Positions 1 to 8,481 are shown, numbered from the stretch's first letter. The stretch: DNA of 64,000 nt from Pantoea sp. Ap-967 (GCF_011752565.1 NZ_VWXK01000007.1:1-64000), one strand, 5' to 3'. Numbers and translations are program-made. The notes: generated by a model not told the origin, from the letters alone.

Positions 1-116
1 TGCGAGCTCACCCCGATGATGGCCAGAAGCGAATAGCTTCCTCGAACAGGCCTGATACATAGATGCAACCGGGTAACCATGTTCAAAAGCAGCTAGACAA
101 TGTTGGCGAGTCCATA

Positions 117-149
117 CATAGGAGCGGGCTTGCCCCGCGAAGAGGCCCG
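117..149. repeat. Single REP element
   Basis: A palindromic REP sequence with the core GGAGCGGGCTTGCCCCGCGA followed by AGAGGC, the P. putida type that recurs through the window. It is unpaired here. The surrounding stretch 1-358 has no gene I can support; it also holds a candidate enhancer site and a sigma-54 promoter, listed separately. Confidence 0.85.
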
Positions 150-169
150 CACAGCCCACCCAAACCCCA

Positions 170-187
170 GCCCCCGAATTCGGGGAA
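170..187. promoter_or_regulatory. Candidate enhancer dyad CCCC-N6-GGGG upstream of promoter 1
   Basis: CCCC-GAATTC-GGGGAA is a perfect dyad in its CCCC/GGGG core. Its centre is about 80 bp upstream of the sigma-54 type promoter at 259. The same CCCC-N6-GGGG architecture is found upstream of the sigma-54 promoters at 6095 and 32864, which is why it is read as an activator site rather than chance. Confidence 0.5.
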
Positions 188-258
188 TGCAGCCACTCGA
201 TCCTCCCCACTGTTTTCGGTTCCCTCTATAACTACCTGAAAAACAACAACTTACTTCC

Positions 259-274
259 TGGCATATCACTTGCA
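259..274 (+). promoter_or_regulatory. Sigma-54 (RpoN) -24/-12 promoter
   Basis: TGGCATATCACTTGCA has the GG-N10-GC spacing required by sigma-54 and matches TGGCACG-N4-TTGCW at all but two positions. Transcription would start near 286, about 73 nt ahead of the beta-propeller gene at 359. This is a sequence match only. Confidence 0.65.
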
Positions 275-358
275 AAAGCCTGTCACAGAATCCTGAGACC
301 TGTGGAGGTGCTACATGGTCGTCCCACCCGTTCAACGCCCCGGCAAGAGGGTGCTGCC

Positions 359-2341
359 ATGACATTCGGACTTCGACCGGCCTACGCCGGCCTGCTGCTG
401 AGCATGGCGCTCATCGGCCTGGGGGTTGCCTACGAAAAACTCTGGTGCGACCCGCGCGAGCTGCTGCAGGAGCCCGCCGACCCCCAGGCCCTGCACCGCC
501 TGAGCCGCGACGGCGTGACCGTGGAATTCGAGGCACGGCCACTGGCCGGTGGCGAGCTGCGTGAAGGCGCGTTTGCCAATATCCGCTTTAAGGTCACCGA
601 CCAGGCCAGCGGCCAGCCCCTGTCGGGCATGGCCCCCGGCGCCTGGATTGACCCCGCCCAGTCGGCGCCGCTCGAAGGCGGCAACCGTGACCAGAGTTGC
701 AAGGCGCGGGTGGCACTGTTCCTGAAAAGCAGCATCGGCGCGCGGCCCCTGCTGGACCTGAACAGCTACTTCCTGCTGGTGTTGAACAAGGACGCCAGCC
801 TGACGGTGATCGACCCCACCGTGTCGGTGGGTGGCGTCACCAGCACCCTCACCAGCATCGACCTGCCGGGCCGGCCCATGGACTGGGCCGCCACCCGCGA
901 TGACAAGCAGGTGTTCGTTTCGGTCCCCGAGCGCGGCCAGGTAGCGGTGATCGACACCGAAACCTTCACCCGCGTGGCCAACCTTGAGGCCGGCGAGCTG
1001 CCCGTGCGCGTGGCCCTGCAGCCCGACCAACTGCGCCTGTGGGTGGGCAACAACAGCAGCGACCCGGCCAAGGGCGGGGTGACGGTGATCGACGTGCCCA
1101 GCCGCAGCACGCTGAAAAGCTTCGCCACCGGCTCCGGGCACCACGAGATCGCCTTTAGCGCCGACTCGCGCTATGCCTTCGTCAGCAACCGCGACGGCGG
1201 CACCCTGAGCATCATCGACATCCCCGAACTGCGCCTGGTGAAAACCCTGGAAGTGGGCCCACACCCACTGTCGGTGGCGTACTCGGCGTTGTCCCAGGCG
1301 GTGTACGTGGCCGATGGCGAGGCCGGCACGGTGCACGTGATCGATGCCCGCAGCCTCCAGCTGCGCCACGTGGTGAAGGCCGAGCAAGGCCTGGGGCCGA
1401 TGCGTTTCAGTGGCGATGGCCGCTATGGCATCGTGCTCAACACCCTGGACAACCAGGCCCTGGTGATCGACGCCAGCAGCGACACGCTGATCCACCGCAT
1501 TGCCGTGGCCGCCGAGCCCTACCAGCTGACCTTCACCAAAGGCTATGCCTATGTTCGCGGCCTGGCCTCGGCCAAGGTCAGCATGATCAACCTGGGCAGC
1601 CTGGGGGAGGGGCGCACGCCCATCGTCCAAGGCTTCGAAGCCGGCCCCGCGGCGCCGCGCCAGGCCGGTGACCTGCCGTTGGCCCAGGGCCTGGCGGTGT
1701 CGCGCGACGACAACTCGGTGTTCGTGGTCAACCCGGTGGACAACACCACCTACTTCTATGCCGAAGGCATGAACGCGCCGATGTCCGGCTACAACAACCG
1801 TGGCCACCAGGCCCGTGCGACCCTGGTGGTGGACCGCAGCCTGCGCGAGCTGGCACCGGGGGTGTACGGCTCGACGGTGAAGATGCCCGCCGCCGGCACC
1901 TTCGACGTGGCGTTCCTGCTCAACCAGCCGCAGATCATCCACTGCTTCAGCACCGAGGTCGCCGCCGCCCCCGCGGCCGCCCAGCGCCGGGTCGCTCATG
2001 CCGAGTTCATCGGCCTGGAACAGCCCCTGGCCCAGGACAGCGCCTTTACCGCCAAGGTGCGCATCATCGGCGACGATGGCCGGCCACGGTTGGGGCTGAA
2101 CGACCTGAGCCTGCGCTACTTCCTGGCGCCCTCGTCGATGCCGCGCAACCTGCCGCTGACCGAGGTGGGCGAGGGCGTGTACCAGGCCGCCCTGGCGCTG
2201 CCCGAACCCGGTGCCTGGTACCTGCATGTGCAGTCGCCCTCGCTGGGGCGCACGTTCACCGAGGAAAACTACACCAGCCTGCGCGTCCTGCCAGCCGCCA
2301 CGGCTACCGCTGCCCAGACCGACCTGAGGAATGTGCGATGA
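359..2341 (+). CDS. YVTN-type beta-propeller protein, membrane-anchored or exported
   Basis: A 660-residue protein. The N terminus has one hydrophobic segment (about residues 6-25) followed by YEKLWCDP, so it is a membrane anchor or uncleaved signal. Residues 110-400 carry repeated blades of the YVTN/Lactonase type (V.VIDT, FVSNRDGGTLSIIDI, VYVADGEAGTVHVID). The C-terminal third resembles an Ig-like or YtkA-like periplasmic domain. A GTG at 302 would extend the frame by 19 residues, but the ATG at 359 has AGAGGG just upstream and starts directly before the hydrophobic segment. The gene overlaps the next by 4 bp (ATGA), so it is translationally coupled to the SCO genes. A role in metal or redox-centre delivery at the periplasmic face is inferred from context; no substrate can be read from the sequence. 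Confidence 0.85.
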   Translation: MTFGLRPAYAGLLLSMALIGLGVAYEKLWCDPRELLQEPADPQALHRLSRDGVTVEFEARPLAGGELREGAFANIRFKVTDQASGQPLSGMAPGAWIDPAQSAPLEGGNRDQSCKARVALFLKSSIGARPLLDLNSYFLLVLNKDASLTVIDPTVSVGGVTSTLTSIDLPGRPMDWAATRDDKQVFVSVPERGQVAVIDTETFTRVANLEAGELPVRVALQPDQLRLWVGNNSSDPAKGGVTVIDVPSRSTLKSFATGSGHHEIAFSADSRYAFVSNRDGGTLSIIDIPELRLVKTLEVGPHPLSVAYSALSQAVYVADGEAGTVHVIDARSLQLRHVVKAEQGLGPMRFSGDGRYGIVLNTLDNQALVIDASSDTLIHRIAVAAEPYQLTFTKGYAYVRGLASAKVSMINLGSLGEGRTPIVQGFEAGPAAPRQAGDLPLAQGLAVSRDDNSVFVVNPVDNTTYFYAEGMNAPMSGYNNRGHQARATLVVDRSLRELAPGVYGSTVKMPAAGTFDVAFLLNQPQIIHCFSTEVAAAPAAAQRRVAHAEFIGLEQPLAQDSAFTAKVRIIGDDGRPRLGLNDLSLRYFLAPSSMPRNLPLTEVGEGVYQAALALPEPGAWYLHVQSPSLGRTFTEENYTSLRVLPAATATAAQTDLRNVR

Positions 2342-2994
2342 ATGCCAAGCCTGCTTGCACACTGCTTGCCCTGAGCCTGGCCCTGGCCAGCCAGCTTGCC
2401 CTGGCCCACGCCGGCCATGACCACGGCGCCCCGGCCGGCGCACCGCCGGCGGCCCATCAGGAAAAGGCCAGCGTGCGCTTTGCCGACGTGTCGCTGCTCG
2501 ACCAGGACGGCATGCCCGTGCGCCTGGAGCGCGACCTGGTGGGCGAGCACCTGGTGGTGATGGGCTTTATCTACACCAGTTGCACCACGGTGTGCCCGGT
2601 GGTGTCGTCGATCATGGGCAAGGTCCAGCAGCAGCTGGGTGGGCGTGTGGGCGAGGAGGTGCGGCTGGTGTCGATCAGCGTCGACCCGCAGCGCGACGAT
2701 GCCAAGCGCCTGCAGCGCTACGCCAAGGCGTTCCAGCATGGCCCGGGGTGGAGCTGGCTGACCGGCTCGCCCTACGCCATCAGCGAAACCCTCAAGGGCC
2801 TGGGCAGCTTCAGCGCCGACCTTAGCCAGCACCCGCCGCTGATCCTGGTGGGGGACGGGCGCAGCGGCCACTGGACCCGCTACTACGGCTTCACCGACCC
2901 GGACGTGCTGGTGGGTGAAGTCAACCGCCTGAGCGCCCGCCGGGTGCATGCCAAAGGCACCGCCATTGCCGAACACCACGAGGTGCAACCATGA
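2338..2994 (+). CDS. SCO1/SenC family periplasmic copper/thiol protein (first copy)
   Basis: A 218-residue protein with a signal peptide ending near ALAHA and a His-rich stretch (HAGHDHG). The thioredoxin-like SCO fold carries the copper/redox motif CTTVC (C82, C86) and the conserved histidine H165 in the SQHPP segment, so all three copper ligands of the SCO family are present. SCO proteins load copper into, or reduce thiols of, cytochrome oxidase CuA centres and related periplasmic enzymes. There is no oxidase gene beside it. It sits between a beta-propeller and a second SCO paralogue with 4-bp overlaps on both sides, which suggests the two SCO proteins act together on a target encoded in or regulated with this operon. 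Confidence 0.88.
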   Translation: MNAKPACTLLALSLALASQLALAHAGHDHGAPAGAPPAAHQEKASVRFADVSLLDQDGMPVRLERDLVGEHLVVMGFIYTSCTTVCPVVSSIMGKVQQQLGGRVGEEVRLVSISVDPQRDDAKRLQRYAKAFQHGPGWSWLTGSPYAISETLKGLGSFSADLSQHPPLILVGDGRSGHWTRYYGFTDPDVLVGEVNRLSARRVHAKGTAIAEHHEVQP

Positions 2995-3653
2995 GCAGCA
3001 TGCCCCGCCACACCACCCTGCGCCTGAGCGACTGGCTGGCCCTGGTGGCCTGCCTGCGGATCCTCACCTCGGTGGCCTTCGCCCACGAAGGCCATGCACC
3101 GGCAGGGCCCAGCCCGCAACCGGCACCGCCGGCCATGGCCAGCGGCGGCGGCACCCGCGACGCCCAGGCCTGGTTCACCGACACCGTGCTCACCGACCAG
3201 AACGGCCGTGCGCTGCGCTTCTACAGTGACGTGCTCAAGGGCCAGGTGGTGATGCTCAACGTGATCTTCACCCACTGCACCGACGCCTGCCCGCTGATTA
3301 CCCGCAAGCTGCGCGAGGTGCGCAATGCCATGGGGCCGGCGCTGGCCAGCCAGGTGAGGTTCGTGTCGATCAGCAGCGACCCGCTCAATGACACCCCGGC
3401 GGTGCTCAAGGCCTACGCCGAGAAACAGGGTGTAGACAGCGCCAACTGGTTGTTTCTCACCGGCGACAAGGCCAGCGTTGACCTGGTGCTGGGCCGTATC
3501 GGCCAGTTCCTGCCCAGCCCCGAGCAGCACTCCACCCAGTTGATTGCCGGCGACGTGGCGGGCAAGCGCTGGAGCAAGATTCGCCCGGATGCACCGCCTG
3601 CCGCCATCGCCCAGCGCCTGCAGTTGCTGGCCCAACCTTTGGCTGGGCGTTGA
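2991..3653 (+). CDS. SCO1/SenC family periplasmic copper/thiol protein (second copy)
   Basis: A 220-residue SCO-family protein whose N-terminal signal ends near AFAHEGH. The CxxxC motif is CTDAC (C96, C100) and the ligand histidine is H180 in EQHSTQ, so the site is intact. It is a diverged relative of the preceding gene, similar in domain layout but low in identity. This suggests an old duplication with separate roles, for example metallochaperone against thiol reductant. The start ATG overlaps the upstream stop as ATGA. The next reading frame starts 3 bp after its stop. Confidence 0.88.
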   Translation: MSSMPRHTTLRLSDWLALVACLRILTSVAFAHEGHAPAGPSPQPAPPAMASGGGTRDAQAWFTDTVLTDQNGRALRFYSDVLKGQVVMLNVIFTHCTDACPLITRKLREVRNAMGPALASQVRFVSISSDPLNDTPAVLKAYAEKQGVDSANWLFLTGDKASVDLVLGRIGQFLPSPEQHSTQLIAGDVAGKRWSKIRPDAPPAAIAQRLQLLAQPLAGR

Positions 3654-3656
3654 GCC

Positions 3657-5279
3657 ATGGATATCAGGACCGGCCCTTTCGCGGGGCAAGCCCGCTCCTA
3701 CAAGCACCGCCTTTCCCCTGTAGGAGCGGGCTTGCCCCGCGAAAGGGCCGTTACAAGCACTGCAACTGTGCTGCTCCTACTCCTGAGCGTCTACCTCCCC
3801 GGTTCAGCTGTTGCCCTTGATCTCACACCCAATGAACAAGCCGGCAAACGTTTGTACCGCGAAGGCCTGCCCAGCGCCGACGCCCAGCTCACCGCCCGCG
3901 TCGGCGCCAGCGACATCCGCGTTCCTGCCAGCGTGCTGCCCTGCGCCAGTTGCCACGGCACCGACGGCCGGGGCCGGCCCGAGGGCAGCGTGCGCCCGCC
4001 GAGCCTGGACTGGCAGCGCCTGGCCCAAGGCCCAGGCCCCCGTCAGGCCAACAGCCGCAGCTACCCAGCCTACGACGAGCGCACCCTGGCCCGCGCCATC
4101 GCCCAGGGCGTCGACCCCGCCGGCAACCGGCTGGACCCGGCCATGCCACGGTTCGAACTGACCCTGGCCGACCAGCGCAACCTCACCGCCTACCTCAAGC
4201 GCCTGGGCCAGGAGCGCGACCCCGGCGTTGAAGACGATGTGCTGCGCCTGGGCACCCTGTTGCCGGCCAGTGGGCCGCTGGCCGAGGCAGGGCAGGTAGT
4301 ACGTACGGTGCTCGAAGATGGCCTGGCCCAGCTCAACCAGCAGGGCGGCATCCATGGCCGGCGCCTGCAACTGGTGGTGGCCGACCCCGGCGCCGACCTT
4401 GCCAGCGCCGAGCGCGCCTTGCAGCGCCTGCTCGATGTGGACCAGGTGTTCAGCCTCGTCGCACCGCTGGCGCCGATGCTCGACCCACAGTTGCCCGCGT
4501 TGCTCGAACGCCACGGTGTGCCGCTGATCGGCAGCGCCCCCGGCAGCGGTGGCAGTTCACAGATTTTCGACCCATTGCCGGGTATTGCTAGCCAAATGCA
4601 AAGCCTGGCCAACCACGCCAGGAATGCCCTGGGCCTCGGCCCAGACGGCTTGCGCGTGGTGTACGCGGGCAACGACCAGGCGCTGCTGGCCGAGCAGGTG
4701 CGCGAACAACTGCGCCAGGGCGGTTGGGCAGTGCCGGTGAGCGAGGCATTCAACGGGCAAGCCGTGGCGGGGCAGGGCATCGTCTTCCTTGGCCACGCCC
4801 AGGCCTTCGCCGAGCTGGCCGCCGCGCTGCAGGCCGAGGGGCGTGAACCTTACCTGATGGCGGCCTCAAGCCAGGTTGCCAGCGCTGTGGCGGGCCTGCC
4901 GGCGCAGTGGTCACGGCGGGTGTTGCTGGCTTACCCGTTCGTGCCCAGCGACTGGACCGAACACGGCCGGGCGGCGCTGGCCGCCGTGCAGCGCCGACAG
5001 GGCCTGGAGCCCCGCCACGCGGCGCTGCAGGTCAAGACCTTGTGCGCCCTGCGCCTGCTGGGCGAGGCGCTGAAACAGATTGGCCGCGACGCCAGCCGCG
5101 AACAACTGGTGGCGGCCCTGGAGGGCCTGCACGGCGTCGAAACCGGCCTGACCCCGGCCCTGGGCTTCGGCCCCGGGCGGCGCCAGGGCATGGCCGGCGC
5201 CCATGTGGTGGCAGTGACGCTGCCTGGGCCACGCTTCACCGCTGTCGCACCTTACCAGCCGTTGCCGCTCAACCCCTGA
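3657..5279 (+). CDS. Cytochrome c fused to a periplasmic ligand-binding domain
   Basis: A 540-residue exported protein. Residues 57-180 form a class I cytochrome c domain with the haem motif CASCH (C96-H100) and a probable distal ligand M163 in DPAMPR. From about 195 (VLRLGTLLPASGPLAE) to the end it is a type 1 periplasmic binding protein of the ABC amino-acid receptor class. No permease or ATPase lies nearby, so it may be a redox sensor or enzyme partner rather than a transport receptor. An inverted REP pair (3671-3750) lies inside the frame and encodes residues 5-31, just before the hydrophobic core VLLLLLSVYLPGSAVA. An in-frame GTG at 3768 would exclude the REP but would leave the signal peptide without basic residues; the true start is uncertain. 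Confidence 0.75.
   Translation: MDIRTGPFAGQARSYKHRLSPVGAGLPRERAVTSTATVLLLLLSVYLPGSAVALDLTPNEQAGKRLYREGLPSADAQLTARVGASDIRVPASVLPCASCHGTDGRGRPEGSVRPPSLDWQRLAQGPGPRQANSRSYPAYDERTLARAIAQGVDPAGNRLDPAMPRFELTLADQRNLTAYLKRLGQERDPGVEDDVLRLGTLLPASGPLAEAGQVVRTVLEDGLAQLNQQGGIHGRRLQLVVADPGADLASAERALQRLLDVDQVFSLVAPLAPMLDPQLPALLERHGVPLIGSAPGSGGSSQIFDPLPGIASQMQSLANHARNALGLGPDGLRVVYAGNDQALLAEQVREQLRQGGWAVPVSEAFNGQAVAGQGIVFLGHAQAFAELAAALQAEGREPYLMAASSQVASAVAGLPAQWSRRVLLAYPFVPSDWTEHGRAALAAVQRRQGLEPRHAALQVKTLCALRLLGEALKQIGRDASREQLVAALEGLHGVETGLTPALGFGPGRRQGMAGAHVVAVTLPGPRFTAVAPYQPLPLNP
3671..3750. repeat. Inverted REP pair lying within the 5' end of the cytochrome c-fusion frame
   Basis: Two head-to-head REP copies with cores GCGGGGCAAGCCCGCTCCTA and its complement, separated by about 17 bp, with outer arms CGGCCCTTT and AAAGGGCCG. 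The pair falls 14 bp after the ATG at 3657 and is read through in frame. Confidence 0.9.
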
Positions 5280-5290
5280 AGGAGGCCACC

Positions 5291-5932
5291 ATGCGAACCC
5301 TGTTGCTGTGCCTGTTGCTGCTGGTGGCCGAGGCCAGCCTTGCCGATGTACCGGCGGCGCGGGTCAATGGCGTGGCCATCGGGGTAATGCGCCTGGAGCG
5401 CTATTTCACCGAATACCTGGAAACCCAGCACCGGGCGGTGGCCAGCATTCGCAACCCCGGCCTGTACAAGCGCCTGCGCCAACAGGCCCTGGACGAGCTG
5501 ATCGACAAGGAATTGCTCTGGCAGGAAGCCCAGCGCCAGGGTATTGATGCCACCGATGAACAGGTATCAGCGCAGGTGGGGCAAGTAGAGGCGGCTTTCC
5601 CCAGCCCGGCGGTGTTCGAGCGGCACCTGGCCGAGGCAGGTTTCGACCGGGCGGGTTACGCTGAGTACACGCGCCGCGAAATCGCCGCGCAGCAGGTTTA
5701 CGCCCAACTGAGCGAGGTTGCCGCGCCCAGCGCAGCCGACGTTCAGGCCTTTTACGCGGCCAACCGGTTCACGTTGCAAGGAGCACAGAACCAAAGTGAT
5801 AACCCTTCGGTCATACCCGAACAGGGCCTGGCATTGGCCAGGGCCGCGCTCATCGGGCAATTGCAGGCGCAGGCGCGCCAATCCGTGCGCCAACGTTTGC
5901 GCGATTCCGCTACAGTGGAAGTCGCGCGCTGA
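5291..5932 (+). CDS. SurA N-terminal-like periplasmic protein without a PPIase domain
   Basis: A 213-residue protein with a signal peptide (LLLCLLLLVAEASLA). The mature part resembles the SurA/PpiC N-terminal chaperone segment: ARVNGVAIGVMRLERYF, then LRQQALDELIDKELLWQEAQRQGI, the usual helix pair of that fold. No parvulin domain follows, so it is at most a holdase. The start is the ATG preceded by AAGGAGG. It follows the cytochrome-fusion gene by 11 bp and is the last gene of the operon. It may help fold or deliver the operon's periplasmic products; that is inference from position. Confidence 0.75.
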   Translation: MRTLLLCLLLLVAEASLADVPAARVNGVAIGVMRLERYFTEYLETQHRAVASIRNPGLYKRLRQQALDELIDKELLWQEAQRQGIDATDEQVSAQVGQVEAAFPSPAVFERHLAEAGFDRAGYAEYTRREIAAQQVYAQLSEVAAPSAADVQAFYAANRFTLQGAQNQSDNPSVIPEQGLALARAALIGQLQAQARQSVRQRLRDSATVEVAR

Positions 5933-5948
5933 CGGCCCGAAGCTGCGT

Positions 5949-5966
5949 TTCCCCAATACTGGGGAA
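5949..5966. promoter_or_regulatory. Candidate enhancer dyad, distal copy, promoter 2
   Basis: TTCCCC-AATACT-GGGGAA is a perfect 6-bp inverted repeat with a 6-nt spacer. It lies about 44 bp (four helical turns) from a second copy and about 138 bp upstream of the sigma-54 promoter at 6095. No T-run follows, so it is not a typical terminator for the preceding gene. Confidence 0.6.
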
Positions 5967-5990
5967 GATCGGTTTGGCAATGTGCCATCA

Positions 5991-6012
5991 CTTTCCCCGG
6001 ATGTGGGGAAAG
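5991..6012. promoter_or_regulatory. Candidate enhancer dyad, proximal copy, promoter 2
   Basis: CTTTCCCC (5991-5998), spacer GGATGT and GGGGAAAG (6005-6012) form a perfect 8-bp inverted repeat with the same 6-nt spacer as the distal copy. Its centre is about 94 bp upstream of the sigma-54 promoter, the usual place for an enhancer-binding-protein site. Confidence 0.6.
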
Positions 6013-6094
6013 CCGCTGGCGCCTGCGCCCAGCGCAGTGGGGCAACCCAGCCAGATCAACGACTTACCGTGGTGCGACACGATTTTTTCACGCC

Positions 6095-6109
6095 TGGCAC
6101 GAAGCCTGC
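6095..6109 (+). promoter_or_regulatory. Sigma-54 promoter of the pseudopilus-csg operon
   Basis: TGGCACGAAGCCTGC has the complete -24 element TGGCACG, the correct spacing and CTGC at -12. The predicted start is near 6121, about 54 nt upstream of the receiver gene at 6175. It is the only recognisable promoter ahead of the overlapping genes that run to csgG. Confidence 0.7.
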
Positions 6110-6174
6110 TCAAGCCTTATCGAGGCCGCACTTCGCAGACCGGGAAACCGGGCAGTTTTTGGGAGTGGACCTTG

Positions 6175-6705
6175 GTGAACAGAGTATTGGTAGTCGATGA
6201 CGAACAGACCCTTGCGCAGAACCTGCAAGCGTTCCTGCAGGTGCAAGGCCTGGATGTTCAAGTCGCCCACGACGGTGCCAGTGGTATCGAGCAGGCCTTG
6301 AGCCTGGCACCGCAAGTGATCGTGCTGGATTACCGCTTGCCCGACATGGAGGGGTTTCAGGTTCTGGAAACCGTGCGCAAGAACAGGCAGTGCCATTTCG
6401 TGCTGATCACCGCCCACCCGACCGCCGAGGTTCGTGAGCGGGCCGCCGACCTTGGCGTGACCCATGTCCTGTTCAAGCCGTTCCCGATGGTGGAACTGGC
6501 GCGCGTGGTCTTCGACCTGATGGGCATCGAGCGCCGGCACAGGGCCAATGAAGATCCAGCCGAAGGTTTCGTCGAACGACGCCAGAACAGGAACCAATCG
6601 TTCCCCCTGCAGTTGTACGACGGAAGCTGGGTGTTGGCCGACCGCCGCCGCAATGGCGCCAAGCCCCCCGAACCTGACGACGAACAACTGCTCACCGGGG
6701 AATAG
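6175..6705 (+). CDS. Stand-alone response regulator receiver protein
   Basis: A 176-residue protein. Residues 1-120 are a complete receiver domain: acidic pair D8-D9, phosphoacceptor D52 in VLDYRLPD, T79 and K101 in FKPFP. The remaining ~55 residues are polar and show no DNA-binding, AAA+ or GGDEF domain. It probably works by protein contact, like single-domain receivers of pilus and motility systems. GTG at 6175 is chosen because GGGAG lies 9 nt upstream; TTG at 6172 is an alternative. It is the first gene after the sigma-54 promoter, 60 bp ahead of the GspE-like ATPase. A histidine kinase partner is not adjacent. Confidence 0.82.
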   Translation: MNRVLVVDDEQTLAQNLQAFLQVQGLDVQVAHDGASGIEQALSLAPQVIVLDYRLPDMEGFQVLETVRKNRQCHFVLITAHPTAEVRERAADLGVTHVLFKPFPMVELARVVFDLMGIERRHRANEDPAEGFVERRQNRNQSFPLQLYDGSWVLADRRRNGAKPPEPDDEQLLTGE

Positions 6706-6765
6706 CGGCGCCCGCTGCCCTGGCCCGACCAGCCTGCGACGCGCCCCTGAGCGGAGTCGCAGGCC

Positions 6766-8481
6766 ATGTCCGATGTATTCGATGTAGGAGCGTATTTATC
6801 CGCGATGGGGCCTGCCCAGGCCTCCCGGCAGCTTGCCTACCCCCGTGAACTCCTGGCCCAGGCCCGCCAGCAAGCCGGTGATGAACGCCTGCTCGACTGC
6901 CTGCAGCGCCTGGCCGGCGACACCCCGGCCAGCTTCACCCAGCGCCTGGCCACCACCCTGCATTACCCGGTAATGGCCAGCCAGGCCCTGCTGGCCAGCA
7001 CCCCACGCTTCGACAAGGTCAGCCTGGCCCTGTGCCTGAAGCGTGAGTTCGCCCTTGTCGAACAGGACGGCGCGCTGCTCGGCGTGTTCGCCGACCCCTT
7101 CGACCCAGCCCGCCTGGCCTGGATCGACGATGTGCTGCAAGGCGCGCCGCTGTACCTGGCCCACGCCGCAGACCTGGCCACCTTCCTGGCCCGCCACGAA
7201 GAAAGCTTCCATGCCGTCGATGCCCTCGACCACGACGCCGAGGCCAGCAGCGAGCACGACCCGCTGCAGCGCCTGTCGCTGGCCAGCATCAGCGAAGACC
7301 AGAGCAAGGTGGTCAAGCTGGTCAACTCGACCCTGTACGACGCCCTCAAGCAGCACGCCAGCGACATCCACCTGGGCATGACCGGCCAGGGGCTGACCAT
7401 CAAGTACCGCATCGACGGCGTGCTCAACGGCGCCGGCAAGGCCAGCGGCAGCGCCTTCGCCGACCAGGTGATCTCGCGCATCAAGGTCATGGCCGAACTG
7501 GACATCGGCGAAAAGCGCGTGCCCCAGGACGGCCGCTTCAAGGTTGCCGTCGGTGACCGCCAGATCGATTTTCGGGTGTCGATCATGCCCAGCATCTTCG
7601 GTGAAGACGCCGTGCTGCGGGTGCTCGACAAGCAAGACCTTTCCGACCGCGTCAGCGGCGTGCAGCTGCAGGCCCTGGGCTTCGCCGAACACACCCTGCA
7701 GGCCCTGCGCCGCCTGGCCGCCGAGCCCTACGGCATGATCCTGGTCACCGGCCCCACCGGCAGCGGCAAGACCACCACCCTGTACGCGATGCTCAGCGAG
7801 ATCAACCACGGCGTGGACAAGATCATCACCATCGAAGACCCGGTCGAGTACCAGCTGCCCGGCGTGCTGCAGATTCCGGTGAACGAGAAGAAGGGCCTGA
7901 CCTTCGCCCGTGGCCTGCGTTCGATCCTGCGCCACGACCCGGACAAGATCCTGGTCGGTGAGATCCGCGACCCCGACACCGCGCAAATCGCCGTGCAATC
8001 GGCCCTGACCGGCCACCTGGTGTTCACCACCATCCACGCCAACAACGTGTTCGACGTGATCGGCCGCTTCAGCCAGATGCAAGTCGACCCCTACAGCTTC
8101 GTTTCCGCGCTCAACGCCGTGCTGGCCCAGCGTCTGATCCGCCTGGCCTGCCCGCATTGCTGCACGCCTGGTGAGGCCGACGACGCCACCCTGGCCGCCT
8201 CGGGCCTGACCCGCGAAGCGGTGGCCGGCTGGCACTTCGTGCGTGCCCAGGGCTGCGGCCAGTGCCGTGGCAGTGGCTACCGCGGCCGCAGTGCGATTGC
8301 CGAGCTGCTGCACCTGGACGACGACCTGCGGCAGATGATCGTCGAACGCCGCCCCCTGTCGCAGATCAAGCAGCTGGCTTGCCAGCGTGGCCTGCGCCTG
8401 CTGCGCGCTTCGGCCCTGGACCTGGTCCGTGAGGGCCGCACCACCCTTGAGGAGATCAACCGTGTCACATTTATCGCTTGA
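6766..8481 (+). CDS. gspE: GspE/PilB-type secretion ATPase
   Basis: A 571-residue AAA+ motor ATPase of the type II secretion/type IV pilus family. Residues 1-150 form a diverged N-terminal domain. The catalytic part has Walker A GPTGSGKTT (about 329-337), an Asp box, Walker B ILVGEIRD (about 395-402), a His box (FTTIHANN) and a zinc-binding module CPHCC...CGQC near residue 465. It would power pseudopilus assembly from the cytoplasmic side. The length is usual for GspE. The N-terminal domain lacks a clear MshEN RLGxxL motif, so c-di-GMP binding is not claimed. The next gene overlaps by 20 bp. The platform protein GspF, which normally accompanies this ATPase, is not encoded in the cluster. Confidence 0.93.
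   Translation: MSDVFDVGAYLSAMGPAQASRQLAYPRELLAQARQQAGDERLLDCLQRLAGDTPASFTQRLATTLHYPVMASQALLASTPRFDKVSLALCLKREFALVEQDGALLGVFADPFDPARLAWIDDVLQGAPLYLAHAADLATFLARHEESFHAVDALDHDAEASSEHDPLQRLSLASISEDQSKVVKLVNSTLYDALKQHASDIHLGMTGQGLTIKYRIDGVLNGAGKASGSAFADQVISRIKVMAELDIGEKRVPQDGRFKVAVGDRQIDFRVSIMPSIFGEDAVLRVLDKQDLSDRVSGVQLQALGFAEHTLQALRRLAAEPYGMILVTGPTGSGKTTTLYAMLSEINHGVDKIITIEDPVEYQLPGVLQIPVNEKKGLTFARGLRSILRHDPDKILVGEIRDPDTAQIAVQSALTGHLVFTTIHANNVFDVIGRFSQMQVDPYSFVSALNAVLAQRLIRLACPHCCTPGEADDATLAASGLTREAVAGWHFVRAQGCGQCRGSGYRGRSAIAELLHLDDDLRQMIVERRPLSQIKQLACQRGLRLLRASALDLVREGRTTLEEINRVTFIA

Noticed and set aside
332..2443. 703-residue open frame on the minus strand
   Set aside because: Antisense to the beta-propeller gene; no start signal and no domain.
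6766..7200. c-di-GMP-binding MshEN domain at the N terminus of the GspE-like ATPase
   Set aside because: The region lacks the RLGxxLxxxG pattern that is clear in NfrB, so binding cannot be supported from sequence.
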